Below are positions 52,001 through 62,873 of a stretch of DNA of 64,000 nt, one piece after another. The stretch's first letter is position 1. Each line of letters opens with the position of its first letter. A program made the translations under genes and the position numbers. The notes below the pieces were generated by a model. It saw only the letters and a program-made list of their open reading frames with translations, was not told the origin of the DNA and searched no databases. This DNA comes from CAYOFF01 sp964403415 (GTDB lineage: Bacteria > Patescibacteriota > Gracilibacteria > Absconditabacterales > Absconditicoccaceae): assembly GCA_964403415.1 (NCBI GenBank), contig CAYOFF010000001.1, forward strand, positions 434,001-498,000, in the 5' to 3' direction.

Positions 52001-53146
52001 ATGCAAGCAGCGGTGTCCGTCAAAAAACTTCAAGAAGTTATGGACTTGGTAACAAGATTTGTCTCCAAACATGCTACACTTCCGGTCTTGGAGAACGTCT
52101 ATATCAAGGCGTCATTGGACGGGCTTGTGTTTAGAGCAGCAGATATGGAGAAGTATATTGAACTCGAATTGGACGTGCGTGTGGCTGATGAGGCTGCAGT
52201 AACCGTCAATGCAAAGACGCTGAGCGATCTGTTGAGAACCATAGAAGAGGAGATGGTAACGCTTAGTATAGATCAACAAAAAGACTTGGTAACATTGACG
52301 ACAGTTCAGGATACGTTTACTATCAGAGGTATTCCTGCTGTGGAGTATGTTGCAGTCCCTCAAATTAGCTCTGATCAGGTTATTACCTTGGATGCAGCGC
52401 AATTTGCACTAGGCGTTGGAAGGGTCGAATACGCGGTCACAGAGAAGAATTTTTCACCGGTTTTGACGGGTATCTATGTAAGAACGAAGACTTATGATGA
52501 GAAAAAGAAACTTGTGTTTGTGGGAACGGACTCATTTAGATTGGCTGAGTATAAGATAGATTTTGCATCACCTCTTGAGCAGGATTTTGGACTACTCATA
52601 CCAAAAATGCATATAGCGGATATCAAGAAAGCTATGGAGTACTTCACTTCTCAGGGTGGGGTGACGCTTGATATGCATGTGACACCAAATATGGTCTCAT
52701 TTGACATGCGTTTACAGGATATGAAAATACAAGTAACGACCTTGCTTATTCAGTGAGCATTCCCTGAATATGAGAAAGAGAGTATTATGCCGACAACGTT
52801 CTTGACTACGGCACAAGTTGATAAAACACAGCTAGATAAAGCGATTAGAAAGATCTCTATTTTGACGAGAGATCTCAATAATTTTATCTCATTGCAGGTG
52901 GGTAGTCAGTCAATTGCTATGAGTTCATGACAGACTGATATGGGAGAAGGAAGTACTCAGGTAACAGCAACGGTTTCGGGCGGTGAGGTTAAGCTTGGTG
53001 TCAATGGAAAATATGTTGCGGATTTTTTGAGAACTATGCAGTGATCTACGCTGACGTTACTTATCAACGATAGCGAGAAGCCGATGTTGTGTAAGGACCA
53101 AGATGATCCAGCATATACGTATGTTGTAAGACCGCTTGTGAAGTAG
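52001..53146 (+). CDS. dnaN: DNA polymerase III sliding clamp (beta)
   Basis: A 381-residue clamp subunit. The three domains of the beta ring are visible from the repeated beta-rich pattern: KLQEVMDLVTRFVSKHATLP (first domain; the conserved V-x-R-x-x-x-x-x-x-L-P-I-L), TVNAKTLSDLLRTIEEE, FTIRGIPAVEYVAVP, GVGRVEYAVTEKNFSPVLTG (second domain; replaces the usual V-x-F-A-x-S-x-D-E-x-R-P-x-L-x-G), LVFVGTDSFRLAEYKI and, at the end, VNGKYVADFLRTM. The C-terminal YVVRPLVK differs from the usual M-P-M-R-L. dnaA and gyrB are far away, so the dnaA-dnaN-gyrB origin cluster is broken up. Confidence 0.94.
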
Positions 53147-53189
53147 TCGTTTTCTCATATGTGTTTTGTTTTCGGTCTGTGTCACGTCT

Positions 53190-54215
53190 ATGGTTGGGTA
53201 CGAGGAGAGGAGATATGCATTTTATCGTATGTTGGGTGCTCCTATTCCCTTGGAGAGGCATTTTTTTGCGTATGCCGAAGGAGATCCAATTGATTTGGAT
53301 TATGAAGAGAGGCAAAAAGAAGCGTATAAGAGAGCTTTTCCTGATATTGATCTCGATCGTATGTACATCGAAAGAGATGGGCAAACAGCTATACGTAGCG
53401 ATGTGCATCCAGCTACATTTTCTCAGGAGTGACTTTCTCTTGATGAAGAGAGTTATGCCGTACTTGCACGTGATGTGCCTAGTCGAAGTACGGTAGATTA
53501 TTCTGTACAGATGGTTGCGTCTGTACTTCAAGGTCGACAGTGGATATGGTCGTGGATGCCCTTTTTTGAGGCAGTTTACCTTACAGGCTCTCCTACGTTC
53601 AATATAACGACCTCCAAACATACAGTATCATTTGTAGTGATTGCAGATATTGGGAGAGTCTGGTATGTTTGGTGGAGTATGCGTTTTGTGCTGTTTTTGA
53701 TGAATGTCTTTTCGTGAGTATGATGATATAAATATACGTATTCTTGCAATATTGTGTGTGATCGTACAACGGCGCATTTGGGCAAACTTAAACGATCTCA
53801 TGGTGATATTAGTTTTGTGTATGAGCTTGCGCATGCGGTTGAGCTGTATAGGTGTAATGAGTGACAACCGTCATCATTGTATGTGCACAATCGCTGGCTC
53901 ATTGACTACCTTCCTGATTTTCCACTTAAACCTGTTATTAGAATTGGTATTCAATCTCAGTATGGTAAGATGGCTATCAGAACGGCGATTGAGAAGATCT
54001 TTTGATGAAAGATAGGTGATTTTTTGGAAATCGTATTGCGTTGTATAGGGATGTGAGTGCTTTTGTTGCACACAGGGCGAATTACTACCAAACGTCTTGT
54101 GGCTAAACGTGATATGGCAAGAAAAAAGCTTATGTTACAGCGAAAAATGCAAAGAACAATTGTTGCTCCCACAGAGGTAACATCGTGGTCACGTCCGCTC
54201 TTTGATCACAGATAG
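53190..54215 (+). CDS. Degenerate nucleotidyltransferase-like protein
   Basis: A 341-residue protein, tentatively of a candidate-phyla nucleotidyltransferase-like family. Those proteins carry an LTGSLA...DDIDF motif, an I-x-x-x-x-R-x-W stretch, an F-C-x-N block, then a Y-x-A-x-E-L and N-x-W-x-x-x-Y-L-P block. Here they read YLTGSPTFNITTSKHTVSF, IADIGRVWYVWW, SCNIVCDRTTAHLG, YELAHAVELY and NRWLIDYLPDFPLKP. The two catalytic Asp positions are replaced, so transfer activity is unlikely. A hydrophobic segment (CIGMGVLLLHTG) and a basic tail (KRDMARKKLMLQRKMQR) follow. ATG 53190 is the first in-frame ATG. It lies between dnaN and ftsA. Confidence 0.5.
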
Positions 54216-54282
54216 TGACAAAATATATATTCGTCAGATAACCAATAGTTATCAGATAATCCGCAAAACTCGTTGTCTTGGA

Positions 54283-54322
54283 TAGGTATGTTCGTATAAG
54301 AACATAGCCTATTTTACCTTTT
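54283..54322 (+). terminator. Intrinsic terminator upstream of ftsA
   Basis: TAGG-ATGTTC (from 54283) pairs with GAACAT-CCTA (54300-54311, one bulge), followed by TTTTACCTTTTT. It ends 22 bases before the ftsA start. Confidence 0.6.
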
Positions 54323-54343
54323 TAATAGCCCAGAACGCTACAC

Positions 54344-55522
54344 ATGAAAGATATAAAAGTTGTTTTTGACATATGAAACGGGTATCTCAAGGGAATGATG
54401 TTTGGCCAGCAGGATGGTAGGCCTATAGTTTTGGCGAAATCTATCGTCAAGACGAGAGGTATGCGTAAGGGGAAGATAATGGATGTGGAGGATTTTAGTG
54501 TGTGCATCAATGAAATATTGGAGGCGTTTTCGAGAAAGCTTGGTGGTGACTTTGTGGAGCAGGTATTCTTGGGAATATCTCATCCAGAAACAGTCATCAA
54601 AAGAGTTTCAGAGCAAAAAAGAATTTTGGATAAGAAAATTACGCATGATGATATGCATCATCTCTCAGACGTCCTTGCGGATGCGAGTGTGCATGCAAAC
54701 TATGAGGTGATCAAACTGATTCCTATTCAGTGGATTCTGGATGATCATACCAAAGTAAAAGATCCATACGGTATGGAGGCTAGAAAATTGGAGCTTGTAG
54801 CAGATGTATTTATGATTCCCAAGACGTTCTATACGCATTTGCTTGAAGCGTTTGAAAAACTCGATCTGTATGTGGCTGATATCGTACCAAATATGCTTGG
54901 TACTGCAGAAGTAACATTGGATTTTGATCTTAAGGACTTGGGTGTTTTGCTTGTTGATATCGGCGCAAATCAGACGTCATATGTGGTATACGAAGAGTGA
55001 GTTCCGCTTTTTTATGGTATGATTCCACTGGGAGGAGAAGATGTTACTAAGGATATTTCTATAGGATTGCAGGTCGATATCAAAGATGCAGAACGTATCA
55101 AGAGAGAGAAGGGAGTGCTTTTGATGGGGCAGCCTAAACTAGAAGATGAGACAATAGATAGAGGATTTTTGTCTGACATCATGGTGGCGAGATATGAAGA
55201 GATATTTGAGCTTATTCAAAAGGATCTTGTTCGTTATCAAAAAGATGGCAGACTTCCTGGTGGTGTTTTGTTGTCAGGAGGAGCTTCTCAAGCCGAGCAT
55301 GTAACAGTACTTGCCAAAGAAGTGTTTAAATTAGCGACATATAGAGCAAAAGATCTTGCGGTTCAAATTCCTGAGATATCAACAAGTCTAGATCTTCTCA
55401 ATCTTATTGGACTGTATGTGTGGAGTATGAAGTACTATCAACCTAAGGGAAGATGACTGAGACTCAACATGGATTTCAGTTTTGTAGGGAAGATTGTGGA
55501 CTTTTTTAAGCAGTTGTTTTAG
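54344..55522 (+). CDS. ftsA: Cell division protein FtsA
   Basis: A 392-residue actin-like membrane tether of the Z-ring. The ATPase blocks are VVFDIGNGYLKGM (phosphate 1), LLVDIGANQTSYVVYEEG (phosphate 2) and GGVLLSGGASQAEH (adenosine). The FtsA-specific 1C domain covers ~residues 85-165, with IDLIPIQWILDD-like IKLIPIQWILDDHTKV. TIPLGGEDVTKDI-like FYGMIPLGGEDVTKDI matches the family's T-x-D-I-A-x-G-L block. The last residues, FSFVGKIVDFFKQLF, form the amphipathic membrane-targeting helix. It is followed 39 bases later by ftsZ, the classical ftsA-ftsZ pair. Confidence 0.93.
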
Positions 55523-55561
55523 TGCACGTAGCATAATTTTACTCTTTATACTGTTTGTGAA

Positions 55562-56761
55562 ATGGTAGTACAAGAATTTAATCCAGCATTTGTTGCAGGA
55601 GCAAGAATAAAAGTCATCGGTGTTGGTGGATGAGGATCCAATTCTATTGATAGGATGGTGATGGAAGGGCTTGATGGCGTGGAGTTTATTGCGATCAATA
55701 CTGATGCGCAGGCACTTGCTAAGTCTCTTGCACACAAAAAGATCAATATTGGTCTCAACCTCACCAAGTGACTTGGTGCTGGAGCAAATCCTGATGTGGG
55801 AAGAAAGTCTGCTGAGGAGAGTGCTCAAGACATCAAAGATGCTCTTGATGATGCAGATATGGTCTTCATCACAGCCGGTATGGGTGGTGGAACGGGTACG
55901 TGAGCTGCTCCTGTGATTGCTCAACTTGCTAAGGAGATGGGTATTTTGACGGTAGGTGTTGTTACTAAGCCATTTAGTTTTGAAGGGAAAAGAAGATTTC
56001 AGCAGGCTGTTGAAGGTCTTGAGAAGATGAAACAGACCGTGGATACGCTTATTGTCATTCCAAATGATAGAATATTCAATATTATCGACAAGAAGACGAC
56101 CTTCAAGCAGGCGTTTTCTATGATTGATAAGATCTTGTACCTTGGTGTACAGGGTATTGCAGATCTTATCGTCAAGCCAGGAGATATCAATATCGACTTT
56201 GCGGATATCAAGATGATTATGTCATGATCTGGTACAGCGTTACTTGGTATTGGCTATGGTACAGGTGAAAATAGAGCAGTAGATGCTGCGAGACGTGCAA
56301 TTGATAATCCGTTGTTGGAGTCGAGTCTTGAGGGGGCAAAAAATATTATCTTTGCTGTCACAGGTGGTGATGACTTGACGCCAATTGAGGTGCAGGAAGC
56401 ATCGAGAGTGGTGGAAGATATAGCAGATCCTGAGGCGATGATTGTTTGGGGAATGACGTTTGATGCTAGCTATGAGGGAGAGGTTAAGGTGACAATTATT
56501 GCAACAGGTTTCCCAGATACGTTGCAGCAGTCAATGATCAAAGATTTCAACTTTTGAAATATGCAAAAACTCAAGGATATGAGATCAACAAGAACAGGTA
56601 TGTGATCAAGCTCAAACTATGTAGGTAAGGCTATGGATGAAGAGGGCGTTGTTTCTTCTCGTGTTGCTGATCAGCAGCAAGAAGCTGCTGCTATGGCATC
56701 TCGTGAGGAGAGAGACTATGAGACACCAGCATTCTTGAGAAAGAAATTGTTGAATAACTAA
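55562..56761 (+). CDS. ftsZ: Cell division protein FtsZ
   Basis: A 399-residue tubulin-like GTPase that forms the Z-ring. The N-terminal G-box is IKVIGVGGGGSNSIDRM. The tubulin signature is GMGGGTGTGAAPVIA; in both, one Gly is encoded by TGA, which is direct evidence for the code change. The T7 loop reads NIDFADIKMIMSGSGTALLGIG, with the catalytic D-F-A-D. A short linker leads to the conserved C-terminal peptide, YETPAFLRKKLLNN, resembling D-I-P-x-F-L-R, which binds FtsA. The pairing with ftsA is standard; atpC follows after 34 bases. Confidence 0.97.
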
Positions 56762-56795
56762 ACGTTATTTTAGTTCTTATTAGACAATACTCAGT

Positions 56796-57239
56796 ATGTA
56801 TCTCAAAATATCATCAGCAGAGCAAAAAATGTATGAGTGACATGTGTCACAGGTGACAATTCCTACGGAGGCAGGTGAAATTACCGTACTTCCAGGGCAT
56901 GCTTCTCTGACATCTGTCGTAAGACCAGGTTTGATGCGTATTCGTCCTCAGACGATGCCAGAGGATACAGCAGATTATATAGTACGTGATGGTGAGATGG
57001 TTGTTTCGCTTTCGAAGTGACTTCTGATTGTAGACAAAGAGAGTATTTTGATTACAACGTCTGCAGCAACCAAAAATCCACAAGAAACTGAGGAAGTTAT
57101 GCTCCAAATGAAGCAAAAAATGGAAGAAGAGCTCAAAAGAATTAGGCAAGATGGTAGTATTGAAGACATAGAGCATATTGTGGTGAATCTTGAGAAAATT
57201 ACAGCCGATCTAAGGCTTGTGAAGCTCAAACAACTCTAG
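56796..57239 (+). CDS. atpC: F1Fo ATP synthase subunit epsilon
   Basis: A 147-residue regulatory rotor subunit. The N-terminal beta-sandwich has MYLKISSAEQKMYEGHVSQV, TIPTEAGEITVLPGHASL (the hallmark P-x-x-x-G-x-x-x-x-L-P-x-H-x-x-x), YIVRDGEMVVSLSKGLLIV. The C-terminal helices (QMKQKMEEELKRIRQDG, then VVNLEKITADLRLVKLKQL) correspond to the two-helix inhibitory domain, here longer than usual. It lies behind ftsZ instead of in an atp operon, and atpG is 13 kb away. It ends just before a terminator and the nested inverted-repeat element. Confidence 0.9.
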
Positions 57240-57283
57240 TGGTATGAGGAGTTACCGCTGTAGTTGCCTGAGATAGGTGAAAT

Positions 57284-57443
57284 GGTGCCAAAAGGCACAA
57301 AAAAGCCCCGCTACTCGTAGAGAGCGGGGCTTTTTTGTCAAGCAAAAGGGCGTGTATATTTTGACATCCGCAGGATGTCGCACTATACTTAAGATAGCCC
57401 TTTTGCTTCCTTTGAATGACTGCCTTTTACCGCTTTTGGCACC
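57284..57443 (+). promoter_or_regulatory. Nested inverted-repeat element ending at the next start codon
   Basis: The outer arms GGTGCCAAAAG (57284-57294) and CTTTTGGCACC (57433-57443) are perfect complements. Inside lies an intrinsic terminator: GCCCCGCT (57305-57312) / AGCGGGGC (57323-57330) with a T tract, which ends atpC. A second perfect pair, AAGCAAAAGGGC (57340-57351) / GCCCTTTTGCTT (57397-57408), encloses GACATCC (57363-57369) / GGATGTC (57373-57379). The right outer arm abuts the ATG at 57444. The outer left arm can instead form a small local hairpin, GTGCC/GGCAC. This looks like a multi-helix RNA switch. Confidence 0.6.
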
Positions 57444-60400
57444 ATGAATCTCGCGCGATGTAAAACGCAAATCAAAGCTCTCTATGAGGCCCAGCCAAGT
57501 CTGAGGTATGATTATGCAAAACTTACAAGACAAGCGCGAGGAGAGCAAAAAACGTCGTGTCTTCAGGCATTTGGTTCTATAGGGGAAGTGGATAAATTTT
57601 TGTTGTGAACGTCTGATGTGGATACGGGAGATCCGCTTGATAGCGAAGATACGCAGTGAGATAGTGCGTCATGAAATGGTGTACAGTGAAATGGTAGTAC
57701 TAACGGCTCAACATCCGATGGGAAGACGTTATGAACAGTATCTGGAAGTCCTTCTAGTACAAATGGCTCGTCTAAAGAGCAATCCAGCTGAACGTCTGTT
57801 TTTTCCCAGATAGTTGCGTGAGATTGGCTTGAAACGCTTCAAGCTGAGGGTGGGATGTATCTGTCGTATGCAGGATATATTTTGGTGACGGGGTTTGTGG
57901 GGATGTTTTTAGTAGCATTTATGAGGTATTTGCTTGAGTTTTTGTATGATGTCTTCAATGCAAGAAGGCTTGTTTTTATGAGAATTATGTTGCCTAGAGG
58001 AGATAGTAAAGTGGATCGTGAGAGGGAAAAAGAGCTTGCCAAAGATATGAAAGAGAAAATAGGAAGAATGTCTCAGGTGTTTAGAGGGTTGCATAAGCTG
58101 GGTAAACTCTCTGTCTTGGATAATCTTTTGAGATGGATCTTTGATAAGCCAAAAGTATCGCTTTTACTTCACTATGAAGAAGCGAGATTGTCGTTTATTA
58201 TTGGGACATATCCTGAGTATAAAAATATTATCGAAAGTGCTATAGCGGCTCAGTACTCGGATGTATCGCTAGAAGTAATCAAAAGACCTAGAATATTCAC
58301 CAAAAAAAGCTCTCAGATTATGCCATTGGAGCCTGTTAAGTCGAGCTATTACCCGATTAGAACATTCAAACAACTTGAAGATGATCCACTCAACAATGTG
58401 ATTGACTCTATGGCGAAGATTCCAGCAGAGGACTCTTTTACAGTCATGCTTACGATTAAGCCCGAAAGCGATAAGTTTAATAGAGTAGCGCAAAAGATGG
58501 CTGATGCGCTTTATAGGAAAGACGAGGCTGTTACCAAAGCGCAACCACTTCGAAAAAGGCTTATGCCTCGGAATATTTTTAGCTTTTTGATTTTTGGGCC
58601 GAGTCAGGCGCTGATCAAAAGATTTACGACACAGGAGCACAAACAAGGCGATCCGCTCATTCGTATGGTCAAGGCAGAGGAGGAAGCGTTGAATATTATG
58701 GCTGAAGAAGCGGGAAAACAGGCATATGAGTCATGACTTTTGCTTATTTCGTGCTCGGATGATAGAACCAGAGTCAAAGAGAATATCTACAATGTGGTGA
58801 GTGCATATACGATTTACAAAGATGAGTACAACAACGAACTGGATCAGCCTGAAACGATAGCAGATCTCTTTGGATGGTTGCTTGGCCCACTATGGAGATT
58901 CGCTGTTGCGTTCCACTTATCAAGCTTTTTCTTTCACAAAAATATTTTTACGGTCAATGCGCTATCGTCGTTGTTTCATCTTCCGGATGCACTGTATAAT
59001 CGTTCGCCTATTATTGCTTGGATGGACTACAAGATGCTTGCCTGTCCTGATGATGTACCCGTGCTTGAGAAGGAGAATACGTTTATTGTCTCAGGTGTGA
59101 TTGCGGATACCTACCATGATGGGAAACTGGCGAAAATTTTGGCAGAGGTCAAACATCCTTCAGTGACATATAAGCTAGAAGAGAAGACTCATAAGATAGA
59201 GATTTGACCTGACCATGAGCCAGTAGAAGGTGAGCAGATTGTTGAGGAGAACGGTAAAAAATACGCTGTTTCCGTGAGAAAAGAAAAAGTCTATGGTTTC
59301 AAAACCTACAAAGACGGCGTTCTGCTGGGGGTTAATACCTATAGGAATATGTATACGCCGATTTATATGAAGAGAAAAGATAGGACAAGACATCAATATA
59401 TTATCTGAAAGTCTGGTACCGGTAAGTCGGTGTTTATTGATATGCTTGCCAGACAGGATATCTGGGCGGGAGATGGCTTGTGTGTCATTGATCCGCATGG
59501 AGACCTCGTGGAGAGCATTTTGCAGTATGTTCCCAAAGAAAGAGCAAAAGACGTTATATATTTTGATGCTGGTAATGAAGATCGTCCTATGGGACTCAAT
59601 CTCTATGAGATAAGCTCTCCAAATGAAGCTGATAGAGCAGTAAACGACGCTACAGAAATATTTTTGAAAATGTTTGGACCTGAAATCTTCGGGCCACGTA
59701 TTCAGGAGTATTTTAAGTATGGTAGTTTGACGTTGCTTGAAGATATGGAAGAAGGGGCAACATTGCTTGATGTGCCGAGGTTATTTACGGATGATTCTTA
59801 TAGGGAGTACAAAACCAAAAAAGTCCAAAATCCGGTTGTCAAAAATTTCTGGGAGAAAACGTATAGTGCCATGGGTGATAGAGAGAAACAAGAGATTATA
59901 CCGTATTTTACCTCAAAATTTGTTTCGTTCAATACAAATAGTTTGATTAGAAATATTATTGGACAGACGAAGTCTGCGTTCAATTTTAGGGAGGTGATGG
60001 ACAATCAGAAGATCTTGTTGATCAATCTTTCAAAGGGTAAAGTGGGTGAGCTCAATGCGCAGTTGCTTGGTATGATTTTGGTCTCCAAGATTTACAATGG
60101 TGCTATGGGAAGAGCAGATATGGATGAGAAAGATCGTAAAGACTTCTATCTGTATGTAGATGAGTTCCAAAACTTTGTGACTAATACATTTGCTGATATT
60201 TTGTCTGAAGCCAGAAAGTATAGATTGGCGCTTATCATGGCGCATCAGTATATTGCGCAGCTAGATAGTGGAAATGGTAACAATATCGGAGAGTCAGGAG
60301 GCGGCAAGAAGAGCGTAAAAGATGCCGTATTTGGTAACGTGGGTACGATGCAATCCTTCAAGGTAGGCGCTCCAGATGCGGAGTTCCTTGAGAAGGAGTA

Positions 60401-60788
60401 TGCGCCGGTATTGAGTTCGCAGGACATCATTGGTATTGCTAACTACAAGACGTATATTAAGCTCAATATCAACAATACCACATCTCGCGTCTTTAGTATG
60501 AACTCTATCTGGACGGAAGACTACAAAAATGAGAAGGTTGCGGATATCTTGAAACAGTACTCAGAAAAGAAATATGGACGCAAAAGAGAGTATGTTGAGG
60601 CAGAAATTACAGCAAGACTTGGTATGCTCTGAGAGCCTGAGGGAGATAAGGCTGTAGAAGCACTGACTACCGAGCAAGTCCCAGAGGTTTCATCTGTGCC
60701 AGTTGTAGGTGCTGATGTGCCTCAACCATCAGATCAACAGCAGTCTCAGACTGCAGATGTGGTGCAACCAGTGGACCAAAGTCAATAA
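57444..60788 (+). CDS. VirD4/TraG-like membrane ATPase
   Basis: A 1114-residue protein. The N-terminal ~135 residues contain a Ser/Thr/Gly-rich low-complexity stretch. One or two membrane segments follow (YLSYAGYILVTGFVGMFLVA, residues ~135-165), and a large unassigned domain (170-640) with another hydrophobic stretch (LLGPLWRFAVAFHL). The ATPase domain has Walker A YIIGKSGTGKSVFI (~residue 654, Gly by TGA), VIDPHGDLVESIL, Walker B FYLYVDEFQNF (~900) and the sensor ALIMAHQYIAQL. This is the DUF87/TraM-binding type coupling ATPase common in candidate-phyla genomes, thought to power a type IV-like transfer or pilus system. No other type IV genes are adjacent. The C-terminal ~60 residues are Pro/Gln/Val-rich. 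Confidence 0.8.
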
Positions 60789-60844
60789 TAATATGATACT
60801 TGTATTCATGACATCTTCTTATATATTGGAGGTGATTTTAGCTG

Positions 60845-61828
60845 ATGTTGTTGGATATGCGTTTTGATCTCCTTGTTCCATCAGGAGGGAATCTCGATAG
60901 AATCTGTCAGCTCTTTGGATCTGTTGTGCAACAGACAATCTTGCCTGAGCGTATTGTGGTTGTCCTCGATAAGCCACGAGACCAGGATGAGATAGAACAT
61001 TTTTTGTATAGTCTACATAAGACACTAGGAAAAGTGGCGTCTCGCCTGGTGCTTGTCCATCATCGTAATAGCGATTTTGAGGCAGAGCAGGGTGTGGGGT
61101 ATGTGAGAAAGTACCTGCTGAGCCAAGCTACATCGTCATATGTGTATATGATTGATGATGATAATGTTTTTGATGAGACGTTTTTTGAATGTACAAGTCA
61201 GATCTATCAGGATATCGTGGGTAAAATCGGGACTGAGTGTGTGTTGTCTCCTACGATTTTACTGAGAAAAACGGGGCAGGTCCAGTCTCAAGGGATTTTG
61301 GGGTTTGCGTCGTATCTGTTTCCTAAGTATCGTTTTCAGCAGCTGACGGATCAGCCATGGTGAGTAGTTCAGATGATAGGTGGTAATTCGTTATTTGGCC
61401 CACGTGCGATGTTTGGGAAGTATACATTTGATGAGCGTTTTTGGGGATCGTATGAGGATATAGATTTTACGCGGTGATTAACGCAGCAGGGCGTGCCGAT
61501 TGTTGTGAGTCGTGATTTGCATATCTGTCATATGGAGCAGGAGAGATGACCGCTTGGTACAAGGCAGATGGCTACACCAGTTACTGCATATGCAAGGGCG
61601 AGAAATAGAATACGATGTGTGCAAAAACATGCCACGTCAGGGCAGTGGATGCAATATGTACGATGTGGACTATGGGTACAGACGTTATGATTTTTGGTTG
61701 CAACCAAACGCCGATGAGGTAAAGATTGGTGGTTATTTTGGCGTATGATCTGGAAAGGAACATGAGATGGATTACACAAAAAATACACTACAAGGCGTAG
61801 TATAGAAAAATATCTCGAATGAGCTTAG
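60845..61828 (+). CDS. Family 2 glycosyltransferase
   Basis: A 327-residue GT-A-fold glycosyltransferase. The N-terminus FDLLVPSGGNLDRICQLFGS leads to VYMIDDDNVFDETFF, the Asp-rich nucleotide-sugar/metal site (D-D-D). GGNSLFGPRAMFGKYTFDERFWGSYEDIDF contains the acceptor-side E-D-x-D-F motif. The C-terminus is basic with W/F-rich amphipathic parts (GGKDWWLFWRMIWKG) that may touch the membrane. It is probably used in making surface glycans or glycolipids; the sugar is unknown. It follows the VirD4-like gene by 56 bases. Its last four bases overlap the convergent dnaE-fragment gene. Confidence 0.83.
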
Positions 61829-62766
61829 GCGTGGACGATAAGTTCGTCTTTGTGTGTCGCGTATAGTGCGGTAATCTCTGGTGAACTCGTGTATTTAGGA
61901 AAGAGCATCTGGCCGAGTTTGATATCGACATTGAGTTGGTCTGCGACTGCGATGGTATTGGCGATAAATCATTCGATCTGTGCTGCCGAATAGCCGTTTT
62001 TGGTGAGTATATGTGTGATATCCTCTTCGCTGTGCATATATCGTTCGCCGCGTGTGAGTTGTTTGTCACGATCGCTATAACGCTGTCATTCTTTGATGCA
62101 CAAGAGAATTTCACAGAGTTCCTTGTCCTCAGGTGTAGGGTAGTTGAAGGCGCTAGCGCAGACGAGTTGGAGGCCGAGGGCGGCTGCGTGTTTGATAAGC
62201 CAGGTGTTGATGGTTTTGAGTTCGGGGATAAGATGCTCGTCTTGTACGATAATTTCTCAGTAGACGTTTTCTACTCAGAGAATGTCTTGGAGCATACGGA
62301 GACGTTCGTATATTTTGGTGGTATCTTCTTGCTGTAAAATGGCTTGCCCTAGTCGTGAATTGTGTCATCCGATGAGTGCGACGAGATCGGACTGGTATTC
62401 GCGCAGGATGGCGTAATCTATTCTGGCTTTTTTGAAGTAGCCTTCGATATGTGCGTTGGTGGTGAGTGCCATCAGGTTTTGGTAGCCAGTCATGTTTTTG
62501 GCTAAGAGAACGATGTTCCCAGCGGATTCGGATTTGTCTTTGCGTAGTCTTTCTTGAACAAATCCGAGCTCGACGCCAAAAATAGCCTTGATGTCTGCTT
62601 TTTTGGCGGCTTGATAAAACTCAATCGCACCATACATACCGTTGTAGTCGGTGAGTGCGATTGCGTTCATGCCGAGCGCTTTGGCTCTAGCTATCAGTGC
62701 TTTGGGTTCGCCAAACGCCTCTAGGAGAGAGTAGTGCGAATGGGCGTGAAGATGTACGAAACTCAT
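61825..62766 (-). CDS. PHP-domain fragment of DNA polymerase III alpha (DnaE)
   Basis: A 313-residue protein matching only the N-terminal PHP domain and following segment of DnaE, which is normally ~1100 aa. The start MSFVHLHAHSHYSLLEAFGE is a classic DnaE start. Next come MNAIALTDYNGMYGAIEFYQ, where the usual T-D-H is T-D-Y, and AIFGVELGFV, where G-C-E is G-V-E, so metal ligands are missing. Then NIVLLAKNMTGYQNLMAL and NVYGEIIVQDEHLIPELKTI follow the DnaE pattern. The frame ends at a real TAA with no polymerase domain. It is either a breakpoint-truncated gene or one part of a split DnaE. Confidence 0.8.
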
Positions 62767-62790
62767 GACGGCAGTGTAGGGTTTTTACTC

Positions 62791-62828
62791 AAAAAGACAA
62801 GCGCGATGAAGCGCTTGTCTTGTCTTTT
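62791..62828 (-). terminator. Intrinsic terminator, usable in both directions
   Basis: AAAAAGACAAGCGC and GCGCTTGTCTTGTCTTTTT pair around GATGAA between the helicase and dnaE-fragment genes, both leftward. It ends the helicase transcript. Confidence 0.85.
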
Positions 62829-62873
62829 TGGTATACACTCTTTGTATGATGATTTAGTTGATTGTATCGTGGT

